Of a stretch of DNA of 64,000 nt, positions 1 to 8,704 are shown piece by piece. The notes under the pieces are model-generated. The model ran no database searches, was not told the DNA's origin, and saw only the letters and a program-made list of their open reading frames with translations. Every line of letters starts with the position of its first letter. Position 1 is the stretch's first letter. The DNA comes from Flavobacterium luteum. Its GTDB lineage: Bacteria; Bacteroidota; Bacteroidia; Flavobacteriales; Flavobacteriaceae. The stretch lies in the NCBI RefSeq assembly GCF_008806775.1, contig NZ_WAEM01000001.1:248001-312000 (forward strand), in the 5' to 3' direction. Made by a program: the position numbers and the translations under genes.

Positions 1-2
1 GT

Positions 3-1217
3 GGTATTATGAATCCTGAAAGTGAAGATTTTAAATATTATTACCCAACAAATGATTTAGTTACGGGGCCTGATATTTTGTTTTTTTGGGTAGCAAGAAT
101 GATAATCGCAGGTTATGAATATACTGGTAAAAAACCATTCACAAATGTCTATTTAACGGGATTGGTTCGTGACAAACAAAGACGCAAGATGTCTAAATCA
201 TTAGGAAATTCTCCAGATCCATTAGATTTGATAGATAAGTTCGGAGCAGATGGAGTTCGGGTAGGATTACTTTTAAGTGCTTCTGCTGGAAATGATATTA
301 TGTTTGATGAAGAGTTATGCAACCAAGGAAAAGCGTTTTCAAATAAAATTTGGAATGCCTTTAAGTTAATAAAAGGTTGGGAGGTTTCTGATTCTATAAC
401 TCAGCCAGAATCCTCTAAAGTGGCCATCGAATGGTATGAAGCCAAGTTGCAACAAACCCTTTTAGAAATTGAAGATAATTTCGAAAAATACAGAATTTCA
501 GATGCTTTAATGGCTATTTATAAACTTGTTTGGGATGATTTCTGTTCGTGGTTTTTAGAAATGATAAAACCAGCATACCAACAGCCTATTGATAGCGTTA
601 CTTTTGCGAAAGCAATAGAAATGTTAGAAAGTAATTTGAAGTTGTTGCACCCGTTTATGCCATTCTTGACCGAAGAAATTTGGCAAATAATTGAGGAAAG
701 AAATACTGAGCAAGCATTAATTGTTTCGACTTGGCCAGAAATGAAACCATTCAATGCGCAATTGATTGTAGATTTTGATACTACGATTGAAGTGGTCTCT
801 GGAATAAGAACCATAAGAAAAGATAAGAATATTCCGTTTAAAGAGGCAATTGAATTAAAGGTTTTGAATAATGATAAAGTTTCTACTTATTTTGATTCAG
901 TGGTAACTAAATTAGGAAATATCACTTCATTAGAATATGTTTTAAATACTGTGGATGCCGCTTTATCATTCCGAATTAAATCGAATGAATACTTTATACC
1001 AATTTCAGGTTCCATAAATATTGAAGAAGAAATTGCTAAACTTACAGAAGAATTAAAATACACTCAAGGATTTCTAAAATCTGTGGAAGCAAAACTCTCT
1101 AACGAAAAATTCGTGGCTGGAGCACCTGAAAAAGTTCTCATTATTGAAAAACAGAAACAAACTGATGCATTAGCTAAAATAGCAACTATAGAGAAAAGTT
1201 TGGCAGGTTTAATGTAA
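3..1217 (+). CDS. valS: Valine--tRNA ligase, C-terminal part (5' truncated by window)
   Basis: Class I aminoacyl-tRNA synthetase that charges tRNA-Val in the cytoplasm. The reading frame is open from base 3, so the ATG at 9 is internal and the N-terminal half lies outside the window. Visible parts are the end of the catalytic domain with the KMSKS signature (RRKMSKSLGN), the anticodon-binding helical domain (LLHPFMPFLTEEIWQ) and a C-terminal coiled coil rich in Lys and Glu, which is typical of ValRS rather than IleRS or LeuRS. The HIGH motif is not included. An AT-rich hairpin follows the stop. Confidence 0.95.
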   Translation, partial: GIMNPESEDFKYYYPTNDLVTGPDILFFWVARMIIAGYEYTGKKPFTNVYLTGLVRDKQRRKMSKSLGNSPDPLDLIDKFGADGVRVGLLLSASAGNDIMFDEELCNQGKAFSNKIWNAFKLIKGWEVSDSITQPESSKVAIEWYEAKLQQTLLEIEDNFEKYRISDALMAIYKLVWDDFCSWFLEMIKPAYQQPIDSVTFAKAIEMLESNLKLLHPFMPFLTEEIWQIIEERNTEQALIVSTWPEMKPFNAQLIVDFDTTIEVVSGIRTIRKDKNIPFKEAIELKVLNNDKVSTYFDSVVTKLGNITSLEYVLNTVDAALSFRIKSNEYFIPISGSINIEEEIAKLTEELKYTQGFLKSVEAKLSNEKFVAGAPEKVLIIEKQKQTDALAKIATIEKSLAGLM

Positions 1218-1231
1218 CTCTTGCGGATATG

Positions 1232-1265
1232 CATTAATAAAAATCATAAGTGATTTTTATTAATG
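1232..1265 (+). terminator. AT-rich hairpin after valS
   Basis: Perfect 15-bp inverted repeat (CATTAATAAAAATCA, 4-nt loop, then its complement) starting 14 nt after the valS stop. It has no GC-rich stem, so intrinsic termination is an inference from position and symmetry. The region from 1266 to 1450 is AT-rich and I see no gene in it. Confidence 0.5.
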
Positions 1266-1450
1266 ATAATTTAGTCAAAAATAGTTTAAAAATTTAGTGG
1301 TTATAATTATTGCTTTTTTCTATCATAAATTAAACTATTTCTTTATTCCTATAGAAATTTATTTTCATCAAAAATGATTTTATTAATTTTTAATTTTAAA
1401 ATATGTTATATTATTGATTATGAGTGTAAAATTAACGGTTATATGATGTC

Positions 1451-1861
1451 TCAATTTAACGTAGTAAATGATTTATTACTACTATAGGAAGTGCCAACTT
1501 CATTGGTTGCAAAAGCTCTGACATAGTAGGTTGTGTTTGAATTCAGATTAGTAGGAATGGAGGTGAATTCTCCTATTCCCGCACCTACATTAGATACATT
1601 ATTTGAAAGGTTAGGATTAATTGCAGTTCCCCAACATGCTCCAGTTCCAGTAACTGTACCGCCACCTTCGTCTGTCACTTTTGTTTTAATTTTTGCACTG
1701 CTTGAAGTGATGTCTGTAATACTAACGATTGCAACTGTAGGCAAAAATTTATCTTTTTCTTTTGTACACGCCATTAGGGAGAAAAGAATTAGTGAAATAA
1801 ATTCTATTAGTCTTATGACTTGAAAGAAACGATTTGAAAAGATTTTTTTAAACGTTGTCAT
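1451..1861 (-). CDS. Small lipoprotein with fibronectin-III-like repeat
   Basis: 136 residues. A basic N-terminus and hydrophobic stretch end in a lipobox-like LMAC, so Cys32 is the likely lipidation site and the product is probably an outer-membrane or surface lipoprotein. The mature part matches the pattern often seen in Bacteroidota surface proteins, where ITSSSAKIKTKV leads on to TGTGACWG and ends NTTYYVRAFATNEVGTSYS, as in fibronectin type III-like modules. It appears to carry a single module and no catalytic domain. It stands alone between valS and the next minus-strand gene, and its function is unknown. Confidence 0.7.
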   Translation of the reverse strand: MTTFKKIFSNRFFQVIRLIEFISLILFSLMACTKEKDKFLPTVAIVSITDITSSSAKIKTKVTDEGGGTVTGTGACWGTAINPNLSNNVSNVGAGIGEFTSIPTNLNSNTTYYVRAFATNEVGTSYSSNKSFTTLN

Positions 1862-1967
1862 ACTTTTTTAAGTAATTAACTATAAGTTTTATTTTTTTAG
1901 AATTTCAAAATGAATACCATAAAAAATATCAAATTTCAATATTGTAAGATATAAAGAATTTTATGCA

Positions 1968-2276
1968 TCAAAAATCATCAATGGGAGTTTCATAATAATC
2001 ATTTTCGTTGTTAAATCCTTCATCTTCAAAATCACTAATATCTGTAGGGAGTTCAAAATCTTCTTCTAAAAGATCCCTGTCTAAATTAGTTTCCTTCGAT
2101 TTATTCAGTTTACTTATTTTAATCAATGTTTTATCACTAGAGCCATTTTCAGATTTCTTCTGTAGCGGATTAGAAATATCTTTACTAGTCGGTTGTAAAA
2201 CTGATTTTACCTCTTTCTTTTTAGCAACTTTTTTTGGATTTTGTTTTACTATTTTTGGAGTGTTTGACTTTTTCAT
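1968..2276 (-). CDS. Hypothetical charged protein, Lys-rich head and acidic tail
   Basis: 102 residues with no recognised domain, signal peptide or membrane segment. The first half is strongly basic (Lys-rich, QNPKKVAKKKEVK) and the last 35 residues are acidic with aromatic residues (DFEDEGFNNENDYYE). It is probably disordered. The charge asymmetry would fit a nucleic-acid or ribosome-associated small protein, but that is only a guess. It is transcribed separately, and the promoter region (2277-2374) is shared with the divergent DUF155 gene. Confidence 0.5.
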   Translation of the reverse strand: MKKSNTPKIVKQNPKKVAKKKEVKSVLQPTSKDISNPLQKKSENGSSDKTLIKISKLNKSKETNLDRDLLEEDFELPTDISDFEDEGFNNENDYYETPIDDF

Positions 2277-2444
2277 TTGGTTGTAATTTATTTAGTATCA
2301 TTAATCTAAGTTACCAATATCACCCAATAAAAAAATTATATAACTTTTGATTATAATTATATAATTTACAGGATTTGGTACAATTCTTTTATTTTTTCAA
2401 GAAATATTCTATTTTTCGGATTCAATTACATGAAATAGTTTTCT

Positions 2445-2452
2445 TAAATTTG
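2445..2452 (+). promoter_or_regulatory. Bacteroidota -7 box TAAATTTG before the RMD1-family gene
   Basis: TAAATTTG matches the TAnnTTTG -7 element. A start site a few bases downstream leaves about 9 nt of leader before ATG 2468 and excludes the longer in-frame start at 2375. The -33 region is weak. AT-rich palindromic sequence around 2335-2365 precedes it. Confidence 0.5.
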
Positions 2453-2467
2453 TGTAAAGCTATTGCT

Positions 2468-3256
2468 ATGGAAATTAAAATAGAAGCCATTCAAATTGCC
2501 GAATCGTTCAACCTAAAAAAGTTTAGGTCCGAATTTAGAACTGAAATGCATTCAGGCTCAACTACAGAGGTGTTTTATTCATTAAAAGAACCCGACAGAT
2601 ACCTTTATGTTTTTGATTATGGGGTTGTTGTTTTTGCTAATTATGATGCTGCCGCCAAACAGGAGTTTATTAACGTTATAAAAAACTTTGCAAATAATCT
2701 GGTGGATTTAGATCTCATGGAAGAATATTTTATTATAACAAATAGCGAACTTCTAAAACCAGTAGTTAAAAATAATTTTGTTAGTGTACACCATATAGAC
2801 TCCTTCTTGTTGCGCATCATAATGTTAAACATTGGGCAAAGTGTTGCATTGGACTATTATGAAACACTAACAGACGAATTAATCACTTCATCAAAGCATT
2901 ATATTGAACAATTAGAAACTCTTGGAAAAATCCGTATTTCAAAAACTAATTTACTGAAATACATCGGTAAAGTTTTAAATGTAAAGAACAGTATTGTTGA
3001 TAATTTATATGTTCTTGATGATCCAAATCTTGTTTGGGAAAACGAAGAGCTTAACCTACTTAATCGCAATTTGAAGATTAATTTTGACATAAATACTAGA
3101 TTTAAAGATATAGATTACCGACTGCAAATTGTTGAGAATAATTTAAGATTATTCACAGATGTTTTGAACGTAAGAGAGAGCTCTAGACTAGAATGGGTAA
3201 TTATTATTCTTATCCTTTGTGAGATTTTAATTAGTTTATTTAATCACAACACCTAA
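2468..3256 (+). CDS. RMD1/YagE-family (DUF155) protein
   Basis: 262 residues from the preferred ATG. The architecture fits the RMD1/Sif2 (DUF155) family: an N-terminal alpha/beta part with YVFDYGVVVFANYD, a central helical part beginning with HIDSFLLRIIMLNIGQSVALD, and a C-terminal coiled segment ending in one membrane helix (LEWVIIILILCEILISLF) and a short tail. Eukaryotic relatives are mitochondrial inner-membrane proteins; the bacterial role is not established. The start was chosen because a -7 promoter box lies at 2445. It converges with the next minus-strand gene with 13 nt between stops. Confidence 0.75.
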   Translation: MEIKIEAIQIAESFNLKKFRSEFRTEMHSGSTTEVFYSLKEPDRYLYVFDYGVVVFANYDAAAKQEFINVIKNFANNLVDLDLMEEYFIITNSELLKPVVKNNFVSVHHIDSFLLRIIMLNIGQSVALDYYETLTDELITSSKHYIEQLETLGKIRISKTNLLKYIGKVLNVKNSIVDNLYVLDDPNLVWENEELNLLNRNLKINFDINTRFKDIDYRLQIVENNLRLFTDVLNVRESSRLEWVIIILILCEILISLFNHNT

Positions 3257-3269
3257 ATTTAAACTGTCT

Positions 3270-4256
3270 CTATCTTCTTCTTGAGTTTTCATTTCTTCTT
3301 GTACTACTTGGTGGCGTTGTTCTCGTGTTTGGAACATTTGATTTGGAATGTCGTGTTGAAGGAATATTAGATCTTTGCGAACGTGTTGTTGGAACTGTAG
3401 TTCTTGTTGATGGGGATACATTTCTATTTATAGGTACTTCATTTTGAGTTCTTGTTCTTGGCGTTTCTGGATTTCTATATACTCTTCCTTCATAGGTTCC
3501 GTTAAAAACACCGCTAATTCTATTTTGATTTACAGTTTGGGAGGTTCTTCTTTTGGAATTGTAATAATAATTGTTGAAAAATCTTCTGTCAGGCAATCTG
3601 CGATAATAATGATTTGAATAATAATGATGGTGATACCCCCAATAATTGTAATAGTAAACAGGTGCCCATGGAGACCAATACGAAGGATAAAATCCCCAGT
3701 ACCACGGAGAAAAATAAGCTGTATATAATGGTGAAAATAGATGAACAACAATGGGCCAGTCATTTGCATAATATACTTCATTTTCAACTTCAATATATCC
3801 TGGATTTGGGGTTCCAATGACTTCTTTGTGAATGGTTGGTTCGACTATATAATTTTTACCATATAAATCCTCATCTCCAATTATTTGAATCATTATTTTA
3901 TCTTTCTTATCCTTATGAATTTCAATTAAGGCAACATCTTGATTTTCTTTAGCGTTAATGGCTACTTGTAGTACAATAGAATGGTCATTCCCCTCTTTAT
4001 AATCAATTACTTTTATGTAATCCACCAGCTTGTCATTATTTAAATCAAGATTATTAACATTAGTATTTTTATTGTTAATTGATTTTTCAAATTCCTCTAA
4101 AGTTGGCGATTTTTGAAATATATCCAATACCGCATAAAGATTTAAATTATCGCCCGGTAAACCAAGTGCAACTAAATCTTTTTCATCTTGAGAAAATACG
4201 GTAGAACTTATTAAACCGATTGAAATAAATACAAATGATAAAAACTTATTTTTCAT
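3270..4256 (-). CDS. Exported protein with EF-hand-like segment and aromatic/Arg-rich tail
   Basis: 328 residues. A signal peptide ends at VFSQ. Residues about 70-85 (NLDLNNDKLVDYIKV) look like a calcium-binding dockerin/EF-hand-type loop. Residues about 180-220 are very rich in Tyr, Trp and His, and the last 100 residues are rich in Arg, Thr, Asn and Ser and probably disordered. Similar secreted proteins are found in flavobacteria without known function. It leads a stress-type cluster (thioredoxin and others) on the same strand but has its own gap at 4257-4303. A periplasmic or surface structural role is only a guess. Confidence 0.6.
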   Translation of the reverse strand: MKNKFLSFVFISIGLISSTVFSQDEKDLVALGLPGDNLNLYAVLDIFQKSPTLEEFEKSINNKNTNVNNLDLNNDKLVDYIKVIDYKEGNDHSIVLQVAINAKENQDVALIEIHKDKKDKIMIQIIGDEDLYGKNYIVEPTIHKEVIGTPNPGYIEVENEVYYANDWPIVVHLFSPLYTAYFSPWYWGFYPSYWSPWAPVYYYNYWGYHHHYYSNHYYRRLPDRRFFNNYYYNSKRRTSQTVNQNRISGVFNGTYEGRVYRNPETPRTRTQNEVPINRNVSPSTRTTVPTTRSQRSNIPSTRHSKSNVPNTRTTPPSSTRRNENSRRR

Positions 4257-4303
4257 AATGCTGTTATTTAGTTTTATTATTTTGGGCTCTATTTAAATAA
4301 ATG

Positions 4304-4606
4304 TTAATTGGATTCCTTTATAATATTTCCTAAGATTTGTTCTTTGGTTAGTAATCCAGATTGTCGCCACAGTTGCTTCCCATTTTTGAATAGTATCATT
4401 GTAGGAACACCACGGACATTGTATTTAGAGGCTAACTCCTGATTTTTATCGGTATCAATTTTTATTATGGTAATCCGTTCACCCAAGTTATCTTTAACTT
4501 GTTTTAAAACAGGTGAAAGCATCTGACAAGGACCACACCAAGTAGCATAGAAATCAACCAAAACAGGTTTGTTGTCATTAATAAGGGTAAAAAACTTATT
4601 TTCCAT
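4304..4606 (-). CDS. trxA: Thioredoxin
   Basis: 100 residues, the full length of a bacterial thioredoxin. It carries the canonical redox site WCGPCQ (residues about 23-28), the cis-Pro loop (RGVPTMILF) and no signal peptide, so it is a cytoplasmic disulfide reductase that uses thioredoxin reductase. It sits 7 nt after the stop of the hypothetical gene upstream (4614-4928), which suggests cotranscription with the membrane proteins behind it. Because of its context among stress proteins it may be a secondary, stress-induced thioredoxin rather than the housekeeping one. Confidence 0.93.
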   Translation of the reverse strand: MENKFFTLINDNKPVLVDFYATWCGPCQMLSPVLKQVKDNLGERITIIKIDTDKNQELASKYNVRGVPTMILFKNGKQLWRQSGLLTKEQILGNIIKESN

Positions 4607-4613
4607 GGGACTA

Positions 4614-4928
4614 CTATTTATTTTTTAAAAATTTCAGAACCGATGCAATTATATTTTTAATTGGATTATTGCTCGGATTGGATCGTATTCTATTGCTTAA
4701 GAAATTTGTAGCCAATGCAATTCCAATGTTCATTATATTTTTTTTGGGATTTGTTGTTGCTATTCTTTCTAAAAAGGAGTTTTTCAATAGGTTTATTGGC
4801 TGCAAACTTTGCTTTGTATTTTGATATTGCCATTTAATTAATTCCATTTCATAGTTTTTCTTTTTTCTATAAAAAGCAATTTTTTCCAATAGAAGTTCCA
4901 TTCTACTATTCGATTTCGTGTGAGTCAT
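4614..4928 (-). CDS. Hypothetical basic protein paired with holin-like gene
   Basis: 104 residues, basic and helical, with no recognised domain. A short moderately hydrophobic segment (NIGIALATNFLS) precedes a Lys-rich C-terminus. It overlaps the 3' end of the upstream phage-holin-like gene by 23 nt, so the two are translationally coupled and probably work together. Pairs like this (holin-superfamily III membrane protein plus small basic partner) are common next to YtxH proteins in stress clusters. No specific function can be assigned. Confidence 0.6.
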   Translation of the reverse strand: MTHTKSNSRMELLLEKIAFYRKKKNYEMELIKWQYQNTKQSLQPINLLKNSFLERIATTNPKKNIMNIGIALATNFLSNRIRSNPSNNPIKNIIASVLKFLKNK

Positions 4929-5277
4929 TGTGATCAGTATTTAAAGTGGCACTAATGATAAAATTACAAACAGGAGTTTTGATTAAAGCATCCTTAAATA
5001 CCAAAAACAGGAGTGCTATTAGTATATAAAAACCAGCTACAATGAAAAAGCCATAATAAATTTTGTGGAGATATTCACCTAGATAGATGGCAATTCCAAT
5101 ATTTAAAAAAAAGAAGAAAAACAGGAATAGTAAAGCCAAAACAAATTTTACTGAAAGCGAAGAAAGAATGTTTGCAGATTTATAAACGGTAGTATACTTA
5201 TACAATTTAATTGATGTTTTACTGTAGCTTTCAATTAACGTAAAAAGTTTTTCCAATTCATTCGTATAATTTTTCAT
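4906..5277 (-). CDS. Phage-holin-family-like two-helix membrane protein
   Basis: 123 residues. A helical cytoplasmic N-terminus is followed by two closely spaced membrane segments (FVLALLFLFFFFFLNIGIAI and the stretch around FFIVAGFYILIALLFLVF) and a short C-terminus. The layout is that of the putative Actinobacteria-type holin-X/YqjE-like family, which in chromosomes accompanies stress proteins rather than lysis genes. It overlaps the next gene by 23 nt. The assignment rests on topology and neighbours (YtxH, thioredoxin, Usp), not on a signature. Confidence 0.6.
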   Translation of the reverse strand: MKNYTNELEKLFTLIESYSKTSIKLYKYTTVYKSANILSSLSVKFVLALLFLFFFFFLNIGIAIYLGEYLHKIYYGFFIVAGFYILIALLFLVFKDALIKTPVCNFIISATLNTDHNDSHEIE

Positions 5278-5391
5278 CTTTCTGTATTTAATATTAATAA
5301 GGAAAAACCCTAATTAAAACAACCAATAAAAAAGCGAGTTTAGTTTAAAAGATTAGAATCCATTAAACCAAAGGTTATAACAAACAGAACA

Positions 5392-5434
5392 ATTATAGGA
5401 TTTCATTTCATTTAATGATACAAAATCCTATAAT
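5392..5434 (-). terminator. Hairpin after the YtxH gene
   Basis: Perfect 12-bp inverted repeat (ATTATAGGATTT and its complement, 19-nt loop) just downstream of the YtxH stop on the minus strand, followed by a modestly T-rich tail. It could also lower read-through into the holin-like gene. Confidence 0.55.
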
Positions 5435-5443
5435 GATTCATCC

Positions 5444-5671
5444 CTATTTAGTTACAAATTCTTTAGCGTCTTCCAATAAGTTCTCATATTTAGTAGACAT
5501 ATCTTCGTACAAATCATCAAGTTTTTCTTTTAAATTTTCAGTATATTCTTTACCGGCATTCAAAATTTTTCTTCTTGTTTTTGAACCTTTATCAGGTGCA
5601 AACAAAACTCCTAATGCTGCTCCAACGGCCATTCCGCTTACTACTCCTAATACAACTTTACCTAATTCCAT
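5444..5671 (-). CDS. YtxH-domain general stress protein
   Basis: 75 residues. An N-terminal Gly/Ala-rich membrane segment (VVSGMAVGAALGVLFAP) is followed directly by the Asp-Lys-Gly-Ser turn and a charged amphipathic helix, which is the typical YtxH arrangement. The family is linked to general stress responses, with the protein anchored in the inner membrane. It is separated from the holin-like gene by a hairpin and from the Usp gene by 132 AT-rich bases. Confidence 0.8.
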   Translation of the reverse strand: MELGKVVLGVVSGMAVGAALGVLFAPDKGSKTRRKILNAGKEYTENLKEKLDDLYEDMSTKYENLLEDAKEFVTK

Positions 5672-5803
5672 AACGTGTTATTTTAAAGATTAATATTATA
5701 ATTTATAGTACAAATTTCTCCTCTATTCATTATAATTTATTTATATAATTTTCATTTTTTTTTATATCATTTACATATTATTAAAAGAATTGTTTCTTTC
5801 TCT

Positions 5804-6643
5804 TTAGGTTGTGTTTTTTTTAAAAACGAGCATAGGTATTTTGGTATAAAATGCCATTTCAACGGATATGCTAGATAAAAGCAATCGATTAAACCAGTTT
5901 TGATTTTGTCTAGTAAACATAACCACTAAGGAAGGTTTCATTTTTTCGATATCTGCCTGCAAATGTTTTCTTAGAGGTAAAACTGGATTAAGTTTTCTGA
6001 TATAAAAAGTAACAGCATCTGATTCATGTTCTGCGATAAGTTTATTTATTTTGTTTTTGTTCGCTTTTAAATGCACTTCATAATTATAATGAAACACATT
6101 TAATTTTGTCTTTAAAGCATTATTTAGGGACACTACTTTTTTAAACTCTTCATTGAAACTTTTAAAATCAGATTCTATTGCAATAGTTTTAATTGGCTTG
6201 CTTCTATAATTTTTAGGAATTACAAATAAAGGTGTTGGAGAAAATGCAATTAATTCAGATGCTACAGTTCCGAGGAGTTGTGTTAATTTGCCTGCACCTA
6301 TAGTACTGACACAAATATAATTGACATTCAATTCTTTTGCATATTCAATAATTTGATTGCTAACATTCATTCCAACCTGACAGACACATTTATATTTTGA
6401 TTCTTTATGTTTGCTGTATTGATAAAGTTTATGGACAAAAAGTTCAAGTTCGTCTTGTTTCTTTTTTAATTCACTGGCTTCATATTTATTATAATAGATA
6501 ACTTCCCAAATAGAAGGTTTAAATATTTCTACTACATTATAAAAAACCAATTCACAATCTATTTGAGAGGCCAATTGAATTGCAAAGAGCATTCCTTTTT
6601 TGGAGTTAGCTGAAAAATCAGTAGTAACCAATATTCTTTTCAT
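5804..6643 (-). CDS. Universal stress protein, tandem UspA domains
   Basis: 279 residues with two Usp folds in tandem. The first domain starts with MKRILVTTDFSANSKKG and has an ATP-binding G-2x-G-9x-G(S/T)-type loop (STIGAGKLTQLLGTVASEL). The second domain (from about residue 150) is more degenerate and lacks an obvious nucleotide loop. Cytoplasmic stress regulator; a paralogue of the same size lies at 24737-25576. The last residues read FKKNTT. A near-perfect AT palindrome lies 64 nt upstream. Confidence 0.88.
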   Translation of the reverse strand: MKRILVTTDFSANSKKGMLFAIQLASQIDCELVFYNVVEIFKPSIWEVIYYNKYEASELKKKQDELELFVHKLYQYSKHKESKYKCVCQVGMNVSNQIIEYAKELNVNYICVSTIGAGKLTQLLGTVASELIAFSPTPLFVIPKNYRSKPIKTIAIESDFKSFNEEFKKVVSLNNALKTKLNVFHYNYEVHLKANKNKINKLIAEHESDAVTFYIRKLNPVLPLRKHLQADIEKMKPSLVVMFTRQNQNWFNRLLLSSISVEMAFYTKIPMLVFKKNTT

Positions 6644-6706
6644 AGTAACAACTTTTAAGTTAACATATACTTTTAAGGTTAAATTTCGGATACTTTAATC
6701 TGATAT

Positions 6707-6727
6707 ATCATATAAAATTTTTATGAT
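6707..6727. promoter_or_regulatory. AT-rich dyad upstream of usp
   Basis: Near-perfect 21-bp inverted repeat beginning ATCATATAAA and ending TTTATGAT, 64 nt upstream of the Usp start, followed by TTTATATAATT. Similar TATATAATT tracts lie at 2349-2364, 5729-5745 and 26280-26290, near other genes of the stress block. Function as an operator is inferred. Confidence 0.3.
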
Positions 6728-6799
6728 AATTTATATAATTACTTGTTTTTTATTAGTTATGAGCCAGATAATTAATCCATTGAATATAAAAGGTGTTTT

Positions 6800-8005
6800 T
6801 TAAAAACTCCATCGTCCTCTAATATAAAATTGAGTAATCAAATTACAATAGCCACTAGTTTGTTCTGCAAAATAAGACTGTGCAGTGCCATCTAAATCAA
6901 AATTGGTAGCGACATTCCATGTATAAGTAGGAATAAGAATAAGTGTATTTTTTTCGGGTGAATAAATTGTTGAAAAATTGAAGGAAGCTATTGGAGAAAT
7001 GGTTTTCATCACAGTTGCATGCAAATTATAGCGGTAAGGAAATAGCGATTTTGCAGAGAGTGTTGTACCTGAAAGAACACCATTCAAATTGAATAAATTG
7101 GTAGGATTGCTATTGTACAAACCTGATAGGGCTATGTACCAATCATTTTTGAAGGTCTGATCGGCCATCAACGAAAGGCTATAATTTTTTGAGGAATTTA
7201 AAGTGCTACTTCTGGGAATAAAATAACTCATTTCTCCTTTGAAACCTGCGTCTTTGATATTGCCAGCCCAACCTCCACCAAAAATATAATCGGTTTTGTA
7301 TAAGCCACCCAATAGTTGAAAATCATATTTCCATTTATTGAGTTTATAAAGAAATGCCATCACATTTCCGTCCTTTTTTTCGGAAGGTTTATAAGCTAAT
7401 TCTATCCCAGATGTGTTTTTGAAACTATGTTGTATTCTGATCGCATCACTGCCCGGACGCTCTTCATAATCAAAATCCAAAAAATCATACGCATTGAAAA
7501 TATCATTAGGATTCCAAATGTTATTAATACCCCAATTAATGCGTTGCCTTCCAATAGTTATATCCCATTTCTTATCGGAATACTGCATTGAAATTCTATC
7601 AATAACGGAATGCGCGACAAATGATTTTTCGTCTATCCAAAGACGGGAAAGATGCATTATACCCTCATATTGGTTTATGGTTTTGCCAAAGTTTGGCGTT
7701 AATTTAATTTGCTCTCCATAAAAAATGCGATTCCTAATTTCCAAACGGCCTGACCACTTTGAACCGCTATTCAATTTGAAATTCAATCGATTATGTATCA
7801 AATTTGCCGATGCGTTGGAATCAATTTTTTGAATAAAATAAGTATTTTGAACCTCTTTAACATAACCGCTAAATGATACTAATGGTCTTTTTAATTCATT
7901 AACTTGAGCAATAGTTAACGTGCTGTAAAAACTTAAAAAACAAGCAAGTATGTAATTTTTAAATTTCAAAATAATAAAATTATTTCTCGTAAAGTAAATG
8001 CTCAA
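6800..8005 (-). CDS. Outer-membrane beta-barrel protein of an ABC export operon
   Basis: 401 residues. A signal peptide ends around LTIAQ, followed by alternating short aromatic beta-strands and turns and a C-terminus ending in an aromatic residue (IRGRWSF), the usual mark of an outer-membrane barrel. The pattern (KWDITIGRQRINWGINNIWNP) resembles DUF1302/porin-like barrels that accompany LolA-like and ABC permease genes. The start overlaps the end of the ATPase gene by 26 nt, and no other Met lies before the signal core. It is the last gene of the operon and probably the outer-membrane component. Confidence 0.7.
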   Translation of the reverse strand: MSIYFTRNNFIILKFKNYILACFLSFYSTLTIAQVNELKRPLVSFSGYVKEVQNTYFIQKIDSNASANLIHNRLNFKLNSGSKWSGRLEIRNRIFYGEQIKLTPNFGKTINQYEGIMHLSRLWIDEKSFVAHSVIDRISMQYSDKKWDITIGRQRINWGINNIWNPNDIFNAYDFLDFDYEERPGSDAIRIQHSFKNTSGIELAYKPSEKKDGNVMAFLYKLNKWKYDFQLLGGLYKTDYIFGGGWAGNIKDAGFKGEMSYFIPRSSTLNSSKNYSLSLMADQTFKNDWYIALSGLYNSNPTNLFNLNGVLSGTTLSAKSLFPYRYNLHATVMKTISPIASFNFSTIYSPEKNTLILIPTYTWNVATNFDLDGTAQSYFAEQTSGYCNLITQFYIRGRWSF

Positions 8006-8699
8006 TTTTTGTTGGTGCCGTGTCGGCGACTATTTTTCCATCTTCCAATGTAATGACTCTTCGCGCACGATTAATAACTCTTTGATCGTGGGTTGAGAAA
8101 ACGAAAGTAATGTTTTCTTCCTTGTTGAGTTTCAACATCACATCCAATAGATTTTCTGCAGCTATTGAATCAAGATTTGCCGTGGGTTCATCTGCAAGAA
8201 TAAATTGAGGCTTTGGTGCCAAGGCTCGGGCAACTGCTACACGTTGCTGTTGTCCTCCTGAAAGTTCAACTGGTCTTTTATCAACTTTGTCTTCCATACC
8301 AATTTGTTTTAGCAATTCAGCCACCCGTTTTTCCCTTTCTTCTTTCGGACGATTTTGCAAAAGCATTATGAATTCGATGTTTTCTTTTGCCGTAAGAACT
8401 GGAATTAGATTATAAGATTGGAACACGAACCCAATATTATTCAATCTAAAATCAATCAATCTATTGCCTTTTAGTGCGGTGATGTTGGTGTCATTAATCT
8501 CTACAAAACCTCCTGAAGGGTTGTCTAATCCGCCAATCATATTTAACAATGTGGTTTTTCCGGAACCCGAAGGGCCTTTAATTGCCGTGAATTCGCCACG
8601 CTGAATATGCAGATGGACGTTGTTCAGTGCATAAACCGGAATGGTTTTTTCATCATATATTTTCGATAAATTATGGGCATCGATTACTGTTTCTTTCAT
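7980..8699 (-). CDS. ABC transporter ATPase, LolD/MacB type
   Basis: 239 residues with a complete ABC set: Walker A (GPSGSGKTTL), Q-loop, signature LSGGQQQRVAVARAL, Walker B (FILADEPT) and H-loop (STHD). Sequence and length fit the LolD/MacB/FtsE branch, which powers type VII ABC systems working on the periplasmic side. It lies 5 nt behind the permease at 8705 and feeds two FtsX-like permeases, so the transporter is probably a heterodimeric Lol/Mac-like machine. Confidence 0.93.
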   Translation of the reverse strand: MKETVIDAHNLSKIYDEKTIPVYALNNVHLHIQRGEFTAIKGPSGSGKTTLLNMIGGLDNPSGGFVEINDTNITALKGNRLIDFRLNNIGFVFQSYNLIPVLTAKENIEFIMLLQNRPKEEREKRVAELLKQIGMEDKVDKRPVELSGGQQQRVAVARALAPKPQFILADEPTANLDSIAAENLLDVMLKLNKEENITFVFSTHDQRVINRARRVITLEDGKIVADTAPTKIEHLLYEK

Positions 8700-8704
8700 G
8701 ACTT

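Noticed and set aside
2375..2467. Longer start for the RMD1-family protein
   Set aside because: A -7 promoter box at 2445 lies inside this segment, and the family text begins at ATG 2468.
3236..3421. ORFs antisense or out of frame inside the 3270-4256 gene
   Set aside because: Shadow frames produced by the Arg/Thr/Asn-rich tail of the real gene.
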